DNA of 5,573 bases from an uncultured Oscillospiraceae bacterium (GTDB lineage Bacteria; Bacillota; Clostridia; Oscillospirales; Oscillospiraceae). Within the stretch, counting starts at the first letter, position 1. Every line of letters begins with the position of its first letter. Below, piece after piece: positions 1-5,524 of this stretch. Below the pieces are notes generated by a model that searched no databases, was not told the DNA's origin, and saw only the letters and a program-made list of their open reading frames with translations. The position numbers and the translations under genes are program-made. Where the stretch lies: contig CAKTIH010000131.1 in the NCBI GenBank assembly GCA_934565615.1, forward strand, positions 1 through 5,573, in the 5' to 3' direction.

Positions 1-21
1 TACTCTTATTTTTTCAACATG

Positions 22-67
22 CTAAAAGTTGGAGTACCCGGAGCTATCCAGGTACCCCAACTTTTAG
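22..67. terminator. Long imperfect hairpin, possible terminator of an upstream gene
   Basis: The arms 22-38 and 51-67 are complementary over 17 positions with a single A:C mismatch (33/56). The stem can continue inside through 40-42/47-49 to a 4-nt apex. The lower stem has AAAA in the left arm and TTTT in the right arm, so a GC-rich core (about 31-38/51-58) followed by AACTTTTAGTTT could act as a rho-independent terminator rightwards. The reverse direction is similar. No coding sequence is visible on its left within the window, so what it would terminate is unknown. It could instead be a small palindromic repeat element. The hairpin is seen directly; the role is inferred. Confidence 0.5.
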
Positions 68-106
68 TTTACAGCCATTTTATCGGAAATAATATTCGTA
101 TGCTTA

Positions 107-135
107 TTGACAAATACCCTGTGGGGGTATATATT
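107..135 (+). promoter_or_regulatory. Sigma-A promoter of the csoR-copA operon
   Basis: A perfect -35 TTGACA lies at 107-112 and a -10 TATATT at 130-135, separated by exactly 17 bp. Transcription would begin near 141-143, leaving a leader of about 30 nt before csoR. The DNA just upstream (about 70-106) is AT-rich. Both operator palindromes overlap this promoter, which supports its assignment as the copper-regulated promoter. Confidence 0.85.
114..130 (+). promoter_or_regulatory. CsoR operator 1 (promoter spacer)
   Basis: The 17-bp palindrome ATACCC-TGTGG-GGGTAT matches the known pattern of CsoR-family operators (TACC, a C run, a G run, GGTA). It fills the spacer between the -35 and -10 boxes, and its final T is the first base of the -10. 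A bound CsoR tetramer should therefore exclude RNA polymerase. Confidence 0.85.
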
Positions 136-139
136 CAAG

Positions 140-156
140 ATACCCCGAGGGGGTAT
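140..156 (+). promoter_or_regulatory. CsoR operator 2 (over the transcription start)
   Basis: This is a perfect 7-bp inverted repeat, ATACCCC-GAG-GGGGTAT, again 17 bp long and of the CsoR operator type. It covers the predicted transcription start and ends 13 bp before the preferred csoR start. Its centre is 26 bp from that of operator 1. Two copies next to the csoR gene argue for autoregulation. Confidence 0.85.
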
Positions 157-162
157 GTGAAG

Positions 163-168
163 AGGTGA
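163..168 (+). promoter_or_regulatory. csoR ribosome binding site (decides between two ATGs)
   Basis: AGGTGA at 163-168, within GAAGAGGTGA, matches the anti-SD tail with one mismatch. Two consecutive in-frame ATGs follow at 170 and 173. From the end of GAGG (165), the first ATG is 4 nt away and the second 7 nt away, so the second is more likely the real start. Confidence 0.6.
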
Positions 169-169
169 A

Positions 170-478
170 ATGATGGAAGATAAAAAATGCTGCTGCTGTG
201 AGCGGCACAAGGAGCGTTCACCGGAGGAATATAAAGCCCTGATGAACCGCCTTAACCGCATCGAGGGGCAGATCAGGGGCATCAAGGGTATGGTCGAAAA
301 CGGAGCCTACTGCCCGGATATCCTTGTCCAGTCCGCGGCGGTGAATGCTGCGGTGAACGCATTCAATAAGGAGCTGCTTGCCAGCCATATCCGCTCCTGC
401 GTCGTCAACGATATACGCGACGGCAAGGACGAGGTCATAGACGAGCTGGTGTGCACGCTCCAGAAGCTCATGAAATGA
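170..478 (+). CDS. csoR: Copper-sensing transcriptional repressor CsoR
   Basis: A 102-residue cytoplasmic DNA-binding repressor of the CsoR/RcnR/FrmR family (DUF156), all-helical and tetrameric in known members. The core motif NRLNRIEGQIRGIKGMV (residues 26-42) is the family signature. The Cu(I) ligands are in place: Cys48 (in AYCPDIL), His73 and Cys77 (in HIRSC), with the 25- and 4-residue spacing of Mycobacterium tuberculosis CsoR Cys36/His61/Cys65. This points to a copper sensor rather than a nickel/cobalt RcnR or formaldehyde FrmR. The N-terminus carries four consecutive cysteines (7-10) and His13, a Cys-rich tail I recall from Firmicutes homologues. Length is normal. The preferred start is the second ATG at 173. 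It is the first gene of an operon with copA, 27 bp upstream, and probably represses its own promoter through the two operators; Cu(I) binding releases the DNA. Confidence 0.95.
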   Translation: MMEDKKCCCCERHKERSPEEYKALMNRLNRIEGQIRGIKGMVENGAYCPDILVQSAAVNAAVNAFNKELLASHIRSCVVNDIRDGKDEVIDELVCTLQKLMK

Positions 479-489
479 GCTAACGTCAA

Positions 490-495
490 AAGGAG
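490..495 (+). promoter_or_regulatory. copA ribosome binding site
   Basis: AAGGAG lies in the 27-bp gap between csoR and copA and ends 10 nt before the copA ATG at 506. No terminator or new promoter is visible in the gap, so the two genes are co-transcribed. Confidence 0.7.
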
Positions 496-505
496 ACACA
501 AGCAA

Positions 506-3034
506 ATGACACAGTATGAAGTGACAGGCATGAGCTGCGCCGCCTGCTCTGCCAGGGTCGAAAAGGCGGTATCGGGACTTCCGGGGGTCGATAGCTGCTC
601 GGTGAGCCTGCTGACAAATTCAATGATGGTCGACGGGTCAGCCGCGCCTGACGCGATCATCAAGGCCGTGCAGGACGCGGGCTACGGCGCGTCCGTCAAG
701 GGCGCGCAGAAGAGCAGCGCCGCCGAGGAGGACGAGCTTGCCGACCATGATACCCCGGTGCTGAAGCGCAGACTGTTCGCGTCGCTCGGCTTCCTGCTCG
801 TGCTGATGTATTTCTCGATGGGGCACATGATGTGGGGCTGGCCGCTGCCGAAGTTCTATGACGGCAACCATGTCGCGATGGGGCTGACGCAGCTTCTGCT
901 GACGGTGATAATCATGGTCATCAACCAGAAGTTTTTCATCAGCGGCTTCAAGGGACTCATGCACCGTGCGCCGAATATGGATACGCTCGTTGCGCTCGGC
1001 TCCAGCGCCGCGTTTATTTACAGCACATATGCGCTCTTTGCCATGACCGGTGCCCAGGTGCGCGGGGACGAGGAAGCCGTCATGCGCTATATGATGGACT
1101 TCTACTTTGAGTCCGCCGCCATGATCCTGACGCTTATCACCGTCGGAAAGATGCTCGAGGCGCGTGCCAAGGGCAAGACGACCGATGCCCTGCGCGGGCT
1201 CATGAAGCTCTCGCCAAAGACCGCCACGATCGTCGAGGGCGACACTGAGCGCGAGATACCGATAGAGCAGCTCAAGAAAGACGATATCTTCGCCGTGCGC
1301 CCGGGCGAGAGCATCCCCGTTGACGGCGTCGTTATCCAGGGCGGCAGCACGGTCGATGAATCGGCGCTGACCGGCGAGAGCATCCCCGTCGACAAGGCCG
1401 AGGGGGATCAGGTCTCCGCCGCGACCGTGAACCAAACCGGCTATATCCGCTGCCGCGCACTGCGCGTCGGCGAGGACACGACCCTCAGCCAGATCATCAA
1501 AATGGTCAGCGAGGCCTCCGCGACCAAGGCGCCGATAGCAAAGATCGCCGATAAGGTCTCCGGCGTGTTCGTCCCGGCGGTCATATCCATCGCGCTCGTC
1601 ACCTTTGTTGTGTGGCTGCTGCTCGGCAGGAGCGTGGGCTTTGCGCTCGCGCGCGGTATATCCGTGCTTGTCATCAGCTGCCCCTGCGCCCTCGGCCTTG
1701 CGACGCCCGTTGCGATAATGGTCGGCAACGGCATGGGCGCAAAGCATGGGATACTGTTTAAGACCGCCGTCTCGATGGAGGCCGCCGGCAAGGTCGAGAC
1801 CGTTGTGCTCGACAAGACCGGCACCATAACCGCCGGGACCCCGGAAATGACGGACGTGATACCGGCAGACGGAGTAGGGGAGGAAGAGCTCCTGCGCTTT
1901 GCTTCGACCCTTGAGAGCCGCAGCGAGCACCCGCTCGCGAAGGCTGTGCTCAGCGGCGCACAGAGCCGCGGCATAGAACCCGGCGCTATAGACGGCTTCA
2001 CGGCACTGCCGGGAAGCGGAGTGCGCGCCGAGATAGACGGCGCGGAGGCACTCGGCGGCAGTCTCAAGGCTGTGAAGGAGCGCATCGAGATCCCCGCGGC
2101 GCTCGAAGCTAAAGCCGGGGAGCTTGCCGCCGAGGGCAAGACGCCGCTGTTCTTCTGCCGCGGTGACAGTCTGCTGGGCATAATCGCTGTGGCGGATGTG
2201 ATAAAGCCTGACAGCCCGCAGGCAGTCGCGGAGCTCAAGAACATGGGCATAAATGTCGTCATGCTTACCGGCGACAACCAGCGCACCGCCGAGGCGATAG
2301 GCCGCCAGGTCGGCGTCGACCGCGTTAGCGCGGGAGTCCTGCCGGACGGCAAGGAAGCCGTCGTGCGTGAGCTGTGCGCCAAGGGCAGCACCGCAATGGT
2401 AGGCGACGGGATAAACGACGCACCCGCACTCACAAGAGCGGACGTCGGCATAGCGATCGGCGCTGGCGCTGACATCGCCGTTGACGCAGCGGATATCGTG
2501 CTTGCGCGAGGGAGCCTGCTCGACGTCTCCGCGGCGATACGTCTCAGCCGCGCCACGCTGCGCAACATCCACGAGAACCTGTTCTGGGCGTTCTTCTATA
2601 ATACCATCGGCATCCCCATCGCGGCGGGTGTGCTCAGCGGAGTCGGCCTGAACCTCGACCCGATGTATGCCGCGGCTGCAATGAGCCTGTCGAGCTTCTG
2701 CGTCGTGTCGAACGCGCTGCGGCTCAACCTGCTGGATATCTATAACCCAAAGAGGGACAGAAAAATAAAGCACCGTGAAGTTGAAAACGCGGTAACCGAG
2801 AACACAAAAACTGAGGAGGAAAAGACAATGACAAAGACCATGAAGATCGAAGGCATGATGTGCCCCCACTGCGAGGCGACTGTGAAGAAGGCTCTCGAAG
2901 CCATAGACGGCGTTGAGAGTGCGGAGGTGAGCCACACCGCGGGTACCGCCGTTGTGACGGGCGCAGCGCTCGATGACGCTAAGCTCAAGGCTACCGTTGA
3001 AGACAAGGGCTATACCGTCCACGGGATAGAGTAA
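506..3034 (+). CDS. copA: Copper-exporting P1B-1-type ATPase CopA with C-terminal CopZ-like domain
   Basis: An 842-residue inner-membrane Cu(I) efflux pump that couples ATP hydrolysis to copper export. Domain order: N-terminal heavy-metal-associated domain (about 1-67, GMSCAAC, Cys11/Cys14); helices near 90-109, 122-140, 160-179 and 199-217; actuator domain with TGES at 289-292; helices near 354-374 and 380-402 with the ion-binding CPC at 392-394; P-domain DKTGT with phosphorylated Asp436; N-domain SEHP with His475; TGDN at 588-591; GDGINDAP at 633-640; last two helices with Tyr698-Asn699 and Met726/Ser730. CPC plus YN plus MxxSS is the P1B-1 Cu(I) signature. A charged A-rich linker (about 749-774) leads to a second HMA domain (775-842, GMMCPHC, Cys786/Cys789) resembling a free CopZ chaperone. 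All catalytic residues are intact. It is co-transcribed with csoR and so copper-inducible by inference. Confidence 0.96.
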   Translation: MTQYEVTGMSCAACSARVEKAVSGLPGVDSCSVSLLTNSMMVDGSAAPDAIIKAVQDAGYGASVKGAQKSSAAEEDELADHDTPVLKRRLFASLGFLLVLMYFSMGHMMWGWPLPKFYDGNHVAMGLTQLLLTVIIMVINQKFFISGFKGLMHRAPNMDTLVALGSSAAFIYSTYALFAMTGAQVRGDEEAVMRYMMDFYFESAAMILTLITVGKMLEARAKGKTTDALRGLMKLSPKTATIVEGDTEREIPIEQLKKDDIFAVRPGESIPVDGVVIQGGSTVDESALTGESIPVDKAEGDQVSAATVNQTGYIRCRALRVGEDTTLSQIIKMVSEASATKAPIAKIADKVSGVFVPAVISIALVTFVVWLLLGRSVGFALARGISVLVISCPCALGLATPVAIMVGNGMGAKHGILFKTAVSMEAAGKVETVVLDKTGTITAGTPEMTDVIPADGVGEEELLRFASTLESRSEHPLAKAVLSGAQSRGIEPGAIDGFTALPGSGVRAEIDGAEALGGSLKAVKERIEIPAALEAKAGELAAEGKTPLFFCRGDSLLGIIAVADVIKPDSPQAVAELKNMGINVVMLTGDNQRTAEAIGRQVGVDRVSAGVLPDGKEAVVRELCAKGSTAMVGDGINDAPALTRADVGIAIGAGADIAVDAADIVLARGSLLDVSAAIRLSRATLRNIHENLFWAFFYNTIGIPIAAGVLSGVGLNLDPMYAAAAMSLSSFCVVSNALRLNLLDIYNPKRDRKIKHREVENAVTENTKTEEEKTMTKTMKIEGMMCPHCEATVKKALEAIDGVESAEVSHTAGTAVVTGAALDDAKLKATVEDKGYTVHGIE
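2814..2819 (+). promoter_or_regulatory. Internal Shine-Dalgarno inside copA
   Basis: A perfect AGGAGG stands 8 nt before an in-frame ATG at 2828 that opens the CopZ-like domain. It is stronger than the SD of csoR or of copA itself. The surrounding bases (about 2755-2835) are A-rich compared with the rest of copA, like an intergenic or initiation region. Confidence 0.55.
2828..3034 (+). CDS. Possible internally initiated CopZ-like copper chaperone (in frame within copA)
   Basis: Translation from the ATG at 2828 (copA codon 775) would give a 68-residue free HMA protein, MTKTMKIEGMMCPHC..., with the MxCxxC Cu(I) site at its residues 12 and 15. That is the normal size and architecture of bacterial CopZ, a cytosolic chaperone that hands Cu(I) to CopA or CsoR. 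The evidence is the consensus SD at 2814-2819, the 8-nt spacing, and a start that falls at the domain edge. It shares the reading frame and stop codon with copA, so it would be an additional product, not a replacement. Escherichia coli copA makes a free chaperone from its own gene by frameshifting, so dual output has a precedent by another route. The alternative is that the SD is a relic of a former separate copZ gene. Whether it is used is inference. Confidence 0.4.
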   Translation: MTKTMKIEGMMCPHCEATVKKALEAIDGVESAEVSHTAGTAVVTGAALDDAKLKATVEDKGYTVHGIE

Positions 3035-3051
3035 AAGCCGGATAAACAGCC

Positions 3052-3084
3052 AATGCCGCCGCGGGAAAACCGCGGCGGCATTTT
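3052..3084 (+). terminator. Rho-independent terminator of the csoR-copA operon
   Basis: A 13-bp perfect stem (3052-3064 with 3070-3082), nearly all G/C in its upper part, is closed by a GAAAA loop and followed by TTTT and then CAAATTTT. It starts 17 bp after the copA stop codon. Confidence 0.92.
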
Positions 3085-3097
3085 CAAATTTTCCACT

Positions 3098-3125
3098 TTC
3101 ACAGAGGCAGAATCTATGTTAGAAT
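3098..3125 (+). promoter_or_regulatory. Probable promoter of the M3 peptidase gene
   Basis: TTCACA (3098-3103, one mismatch to TTGACA) and TAGAAT (3120-3125, one mismatch to TATAAT) are separated by 16 bp. They lie just past the copA terminator and would give a start near 3132, about 20 nt before the gene. The gene needs its own promoter because a strong terminator precedes it. No operator-like palindrome overlaps it. Confidence 0.5.
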
Positions 3126-3140
3126 AAAACAAAAACTGCC

Positions 3141-3146
3141 AAGGGG
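3141..3146 (+). promoter_or_regulatory. Ribosome binding site of the M3 peptidase gene
   Basis: AAGGGG at 3141-3146 is a near-consensus SD 7 nt before the ATG at 3154. That ATG is directly followed by a signal peptide, which confirms the start. Confidence 0.6.
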
Positions 3147-3153
3147 AAAGAGT

Positions 3154-4854
3154 ATGTTAAGGAAAAAGATAAGCGCCGCGATATCCGCGCTGCTGTGCGC
3201 GCTGCTGCTCAGCGGCTGCGTTCTTGACTCGCTGCCTGAGTTTGACCGTGCTGACTATACCGCAAAGGAAATGTGCAGCTTCGACGATATGGAGTATGCC
3301 CGGCCGGACGTGCAGGAATTTAAGGACAAGGCGCAGGAGATAGAACAGGCGCTGAACGACGGAAAGAAGCTCAAAGCCGTTGAGGCGCTGCTTGATGAGC
3401 TCTACGCGATGTACTATAGCTTTGACACGATGTTCACCCTCGCCGACATCCGCAGCTGTCAGGACGTTTCCGACAGTTACTATGCCGCGGAGTACGACTG
3501 GTGCAGCGACGCGTATTACGACATACAGGAGACGCTGGACGGCGTGTACTATGCCTGCGTCGCCTCCGCGCTCGGCGAGAAGCTTGAGAAGGAATACTTC
3601 TGGGACGGCTTCTGTGATGAATATGCCGACTCCGGGGAGAGCGTTTATACAGATGAATATCAGCAGCTTGTGTACAGTGAAAATGAACTGCTGTCACAGT
3701 ACCGCATTTTTGCCGCGGACACCGGAATTGAGCTTGACGGCAGGGAATGGACGCTGGAGGAGTACTTCACGCAGGAGGACGCCGATATCCAGCGCGGCTA
3801 CGAGGCCTATTACGAGAAGAATAACCCCCTGATAGGCGAGCTGTATATCGAGCTTGTGAACGTGCGCAACGAGCAGGCGGCGCTGCTGGGCTATGACAGC
3901 TATGCGCAGATGCAGTACGAACTGAGCTACGACCGCGATTTCAGCCCCGAGGAAGGCGAGCAGTACATTGAGGCAATAAAGGAATATATCGTCCCCATAT
4001 ATAAGCAGATAATGGAGCAGGATCCGTACAGCTCGCTCAGCTATGAATACGTCTCAGACAGGGAACTCAAATGGCTGCTGCAGAGCGCGGCGGAGAACAT
4101 GGGCGGGGACATTGCCGAAGCATATAACTTCATGAAAACATACGAGCTGTGGGACGTGGAGCTGCGCGGCAACAAGGCGAATATGTCCTTCCAGACCTAC
4201 CTTCAGGACTATGAAGCGCCGTTCCTGTTCGTCGATCCCTACGGCGACAGCGAGGATATAATAAGCGTCTGCCATGAGTTCGGACACTATGTGGACGCGT
4301 ATGCAAACTATAACGCCTACGAGACGATGGATCTTGCCGAGTGCTTCTCACAGTCCATGCAGTATCTCGGCCTGAGCGCGATGAAGGATAACTTCACTGA
4401 CGACGAGTTTGAAAACCTGATGCGCATGAACCTGCTTGATACGCTCGAGACCTTCGTGCAGCAGGCGTCGTTTGCGGAGTTTGAGAACCGCGTATACGAG
4501 GCGGATGAGCTGAGCCTTGAGTGGATAAACGAGCTGAGCCTTGAGCTTGCCGAGGAGTACGGCTACTATGACGGCGTGAACGACACGTATTACGCCATGA
4601 GCTGGGTCGATACTCCGCACTTCTTCAGCGCGCCATACTACGTGATAAGCTATGCCGCGTCCGCGGGCGTGGCGCTTGAGATATACGCGCTCGAGCTTGA
4701 GGAGAGCGGCTCGGGACTGGATAAGTTCTGCGAGATGGTGCAGCGTGAGGGCTCCGGACTGCGCGAGGTCACCGGTGCTGCCGAACTGCCCGATCCGCTT
4801 TCGGACGCTCAGACGAATAAGGCAGCGGAGCTTTTCGCCGATCAGCTCCTATAA
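3154..4854 (+). CDS. Surface lipoprotein, M3-family zinc metallopeptidase (oligoendopeptidase-like)
   Basis: A 566-residue predicted exported zinc peptidase. The N-terminus is a lipoprotein signal: basic start MLRKK, hydrophobic stretch to about residue 19, lipobox LSGC with Cys22 as the lipidated residue, so it should be anchored outside the cell membrane. The zinc motif is HEFGH at 374-378, with Glu396 in DLAECFSQ as the probable third ligand. A C-terminal motif around 488-500 (PHFFSAPYYVISY) resembles the HFY..PFYVYKYA substrate-binding region of M3 peptidases such as PepF. Length is near the usual for M3 enzymes once the signal is removed. Many M3 enzymes are cytosolic peptide scavengers; an extracellular one would more likely trim peptides for uptake. 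The protein is acidic and Tyr-rich, with cysteines at 41, 102, 117, 135 and 154. Cys373 and Cys397 flank zinc ligands. No transporter or partner gene is adjacent. Substrate is unknown; class is confident, subfamily is not. Confidence 0.88.
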   Translation: MLRKKISAAISALLCALLLSGCVLDSLPEFDRADYTAKEMCSFDDMEYARPDVQEFKDKAQEIEQALNDGKKLKAVEALLDELYAMYYSFDTMFTLADIRSCQDVSDSYYAAEYDWCSDAYYDIQETLDGVYYACVASALGEKLEKEYFWDGFCDEYADSGESVYTDEYQQLVYSENELLSQYRIFAADTGIELDGREWTLEEYFTQEDADIQRGYEAYYEKNNPLIGELYIELVNVRNEQAALLGYDSYAQMQYELSYDRDFSPEEGEQYIEAIKEYIVPIYKQIMEQDPYSSLSYEYVSDRELKWLLQSAAENMGGDIAEAYNFMKTYELWDVELRGNKANMSFQTYLQDYEAPFLFVDPYGDSEDIISVCHEFGHYVDAYANYNAYETMDLAECFSQSMQYLGLSAMKDNFTDDEFENLMRMNLLDTLETFVQQASFAEFENRVYEADELSLEWINELSLELAEEYGYYDGVNDTYYAMSWVDTPHFFSAPYYVISYAASAGVALEIYALELEESGSGLDKFCEMVQREGSGLREVTGAAELPDPLSDAQTNKAAELFADQLL

Positions 4855-4895
4855 TAAAATCTGCGCCGATGTTTTTCGTCGGCGCAGATTTTATT
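4853..4895. terminator. Bidirectional terminator shared by two convergent genes
   Basis: A long stem pairs 4853-4871 with 4877-4895 around a TTTTT loop, counting one T:G pair at 4870/4878. The core CTGCGCCGA/TCGGCGCAG is GC-rich and flanked by AAAA on the left and TTTT on the right, so each strand has a U-run after the hairpin. The stem begins inside the peptidase stop codon (4852-4854) and ends in the stop codon of the minus-strand gene (4895-4897). Confidence 0.93.
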
Positions 4896-5479
4896 TACCT
4901 CTCGTCATCCATCAGGTCGTAATTGATCCCATCCTCGGTAAGCTCATCCTCGTCTGCTGCCATTGGCTTCGGCACGCGTTTGGCGGCCTTCTCCGCCTTC
5001 TTGCGAGCCCTCGCGGCCTTGCGGTCATAGAGGTATTCAGGCACCGCTGCGTCAAAGCGCAGCGAGAGCAGCTGCGCAAGCTCCTTTGCCATGCGCTCCG
5101 CCGCATAGCCCTTGCCGCCGCATATCACGGGGATCGCCGCAAGCTCCGCACCATCGCCGTCCAGAAGGACGATCACGCGGCTGACAGAGCCGTGTACCGT
5201 CACCTCGCGGCTGGAAACGGAGACGACGCCATCAAGCGGTATCTCTGTGCTCTGCATCCCGCACAGGCGGAGCGTCCCGCTGCCGGGGACGTACTCGGCC
5301 TTTGAGGAGAACACGATATATACATACACCCCGAACAGTGCCGCCGCTGCCAGAAACGCCAGCAGCGCGCCGATGGAAAAGCGCAGCGCCATCCACGCGA
5401 TGCCCGCGGCGGCGATAACGACGGCGCATATTATGCAGCTCACCTTCGAGCCGCGGCTGACAAGTCTCAGCGTTTTCAT
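4895..5479 (-). CDS. Unrecognised two-helix membrane protein with cytoplasmic beta-rich domain
   Basis: A 194-residue protein that I do not recognise by name. Two hydrophobic helices (about 13-32 and 36-57) form a hairpin in the membrane, with both ends probably inside because of the basic N-terminus (Lys2, Arg5, Arg9, Lys12). Residues about 60-120 look like a small beta-sheet domain (short alternating strands such as TLRLCGM, EIPLDGVVSVSS, SRVIVLLD). This pattern resembles bacterial PH-like domains that follow two helices, but it is only a suggestion. An amphipathic helix follows (126-142), then a strongly basic stretch (153-168) and an acidic end (176-194, finishing INYDLMDDER). The SD GGGAGG (5486-5491) sits 6 nt before the start, and a promoter is visible. 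It is convergent with the peptidase and in its own transcript. Reality as a gene is well supported by SD, promoter, terminator and membrane topology; function is unknown. Confidence 0.85.
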   Translation of the reverse strand: MKTLRLVSRGSKVSCIICAVVIAAAGIAWMALRFSIGALLAFLAAAALFGVYVYIVFSSKAEYVPGSGTLRLCGMQSTEIPLDGVVSVSSREVTVHGSVSRVIVLLDGDGAELAAIPVICGGKGYAAERMAKELAQLLSLRFDAAVPEYLYDRKAARARKKAEKAAKRVPKPMAADEDELTEDGINYDLMDDER

Positions 5480-5485
5480 AAAATA

Positions 5486-5491
5486 CCTCCC
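5486..5491 (-). promoter_or_regulatory. Ribosome binding site of the membrane protein gene
   Basis: On the minus strand GGGAGG lies 6 nt before the ATG (5477-5479). It fixes this ATG as the start. Confidence 0.75.
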
Positions 5492-5524
5492 GAGCGATGA
5501 ATATTTCAGCTTTATTTATCATCT

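Noticed and set aside
64..285. A 73-codon minus-strand frame across the copper promoter
   Set aside because: It covers the promoter, both operators and the csoR start, with no domain or SD support.
1304..1389. A 17-bp direct repeat (1304-1320 and 1373-1389) in copA
   Set aside because: The copies encode GESIPVD-type segments in the actuator domain (PGESIPVDG and TGESIPVDK), both normal motifs of P1B ATPases. Protein constraint explains the repeat.
1441..2568. A 375-codon minus-strand open frame within copA
   Set aside because: Ser/Ala/Pro/Thr-rich translation with no motif, wholly inside copA; a shadow frame.
2759..2770. The AGAAAAATAAAG stretch as a programmed frameshift site like that of Escherichia coli copA
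   Set aside because: The A-run is only five long, it does not fit the X-XXY-YYZ heptamer in the copA frame, and I see no clear stimulatory structure after it. Internal initiation at 2828 is the better-supported route to a free chaperone.
638..3022. A 794-codon open frame on the minus strand opposite copA
   Set aside because: It mirrors copA codons in GC-rich DNA. Its product is rich in Arg, His, Ala and Asp with no recognisable domain, and copA on the plus strand has every catalytic motif. A long antisense frame is expected from this codon use.
3380..3832. A 150-codon plus-strand frame inside the peptidase gene
   Set aside because: Its translation is Arg/Ser/Thr-rich and it lies in another frame of a well-supported gene.
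4507..4545. A 15-bp direct repeat (4507-4521 and 4531-4545) in the peptidase gene
   Set aside because: It encodes ELSLE twice in a helical region, in frame. It may be a chance or small local duplication with no sign of a regulatory or mobile role.
4652..5305. A 217-codon plus-strand open frame crossing the peptidase end and the convergent gene
   Set aside because: It runs straight through a strong bidirectional terminator and overlaps two supported genes. Its product is Arg-rich without a domain, and no SD stands out.
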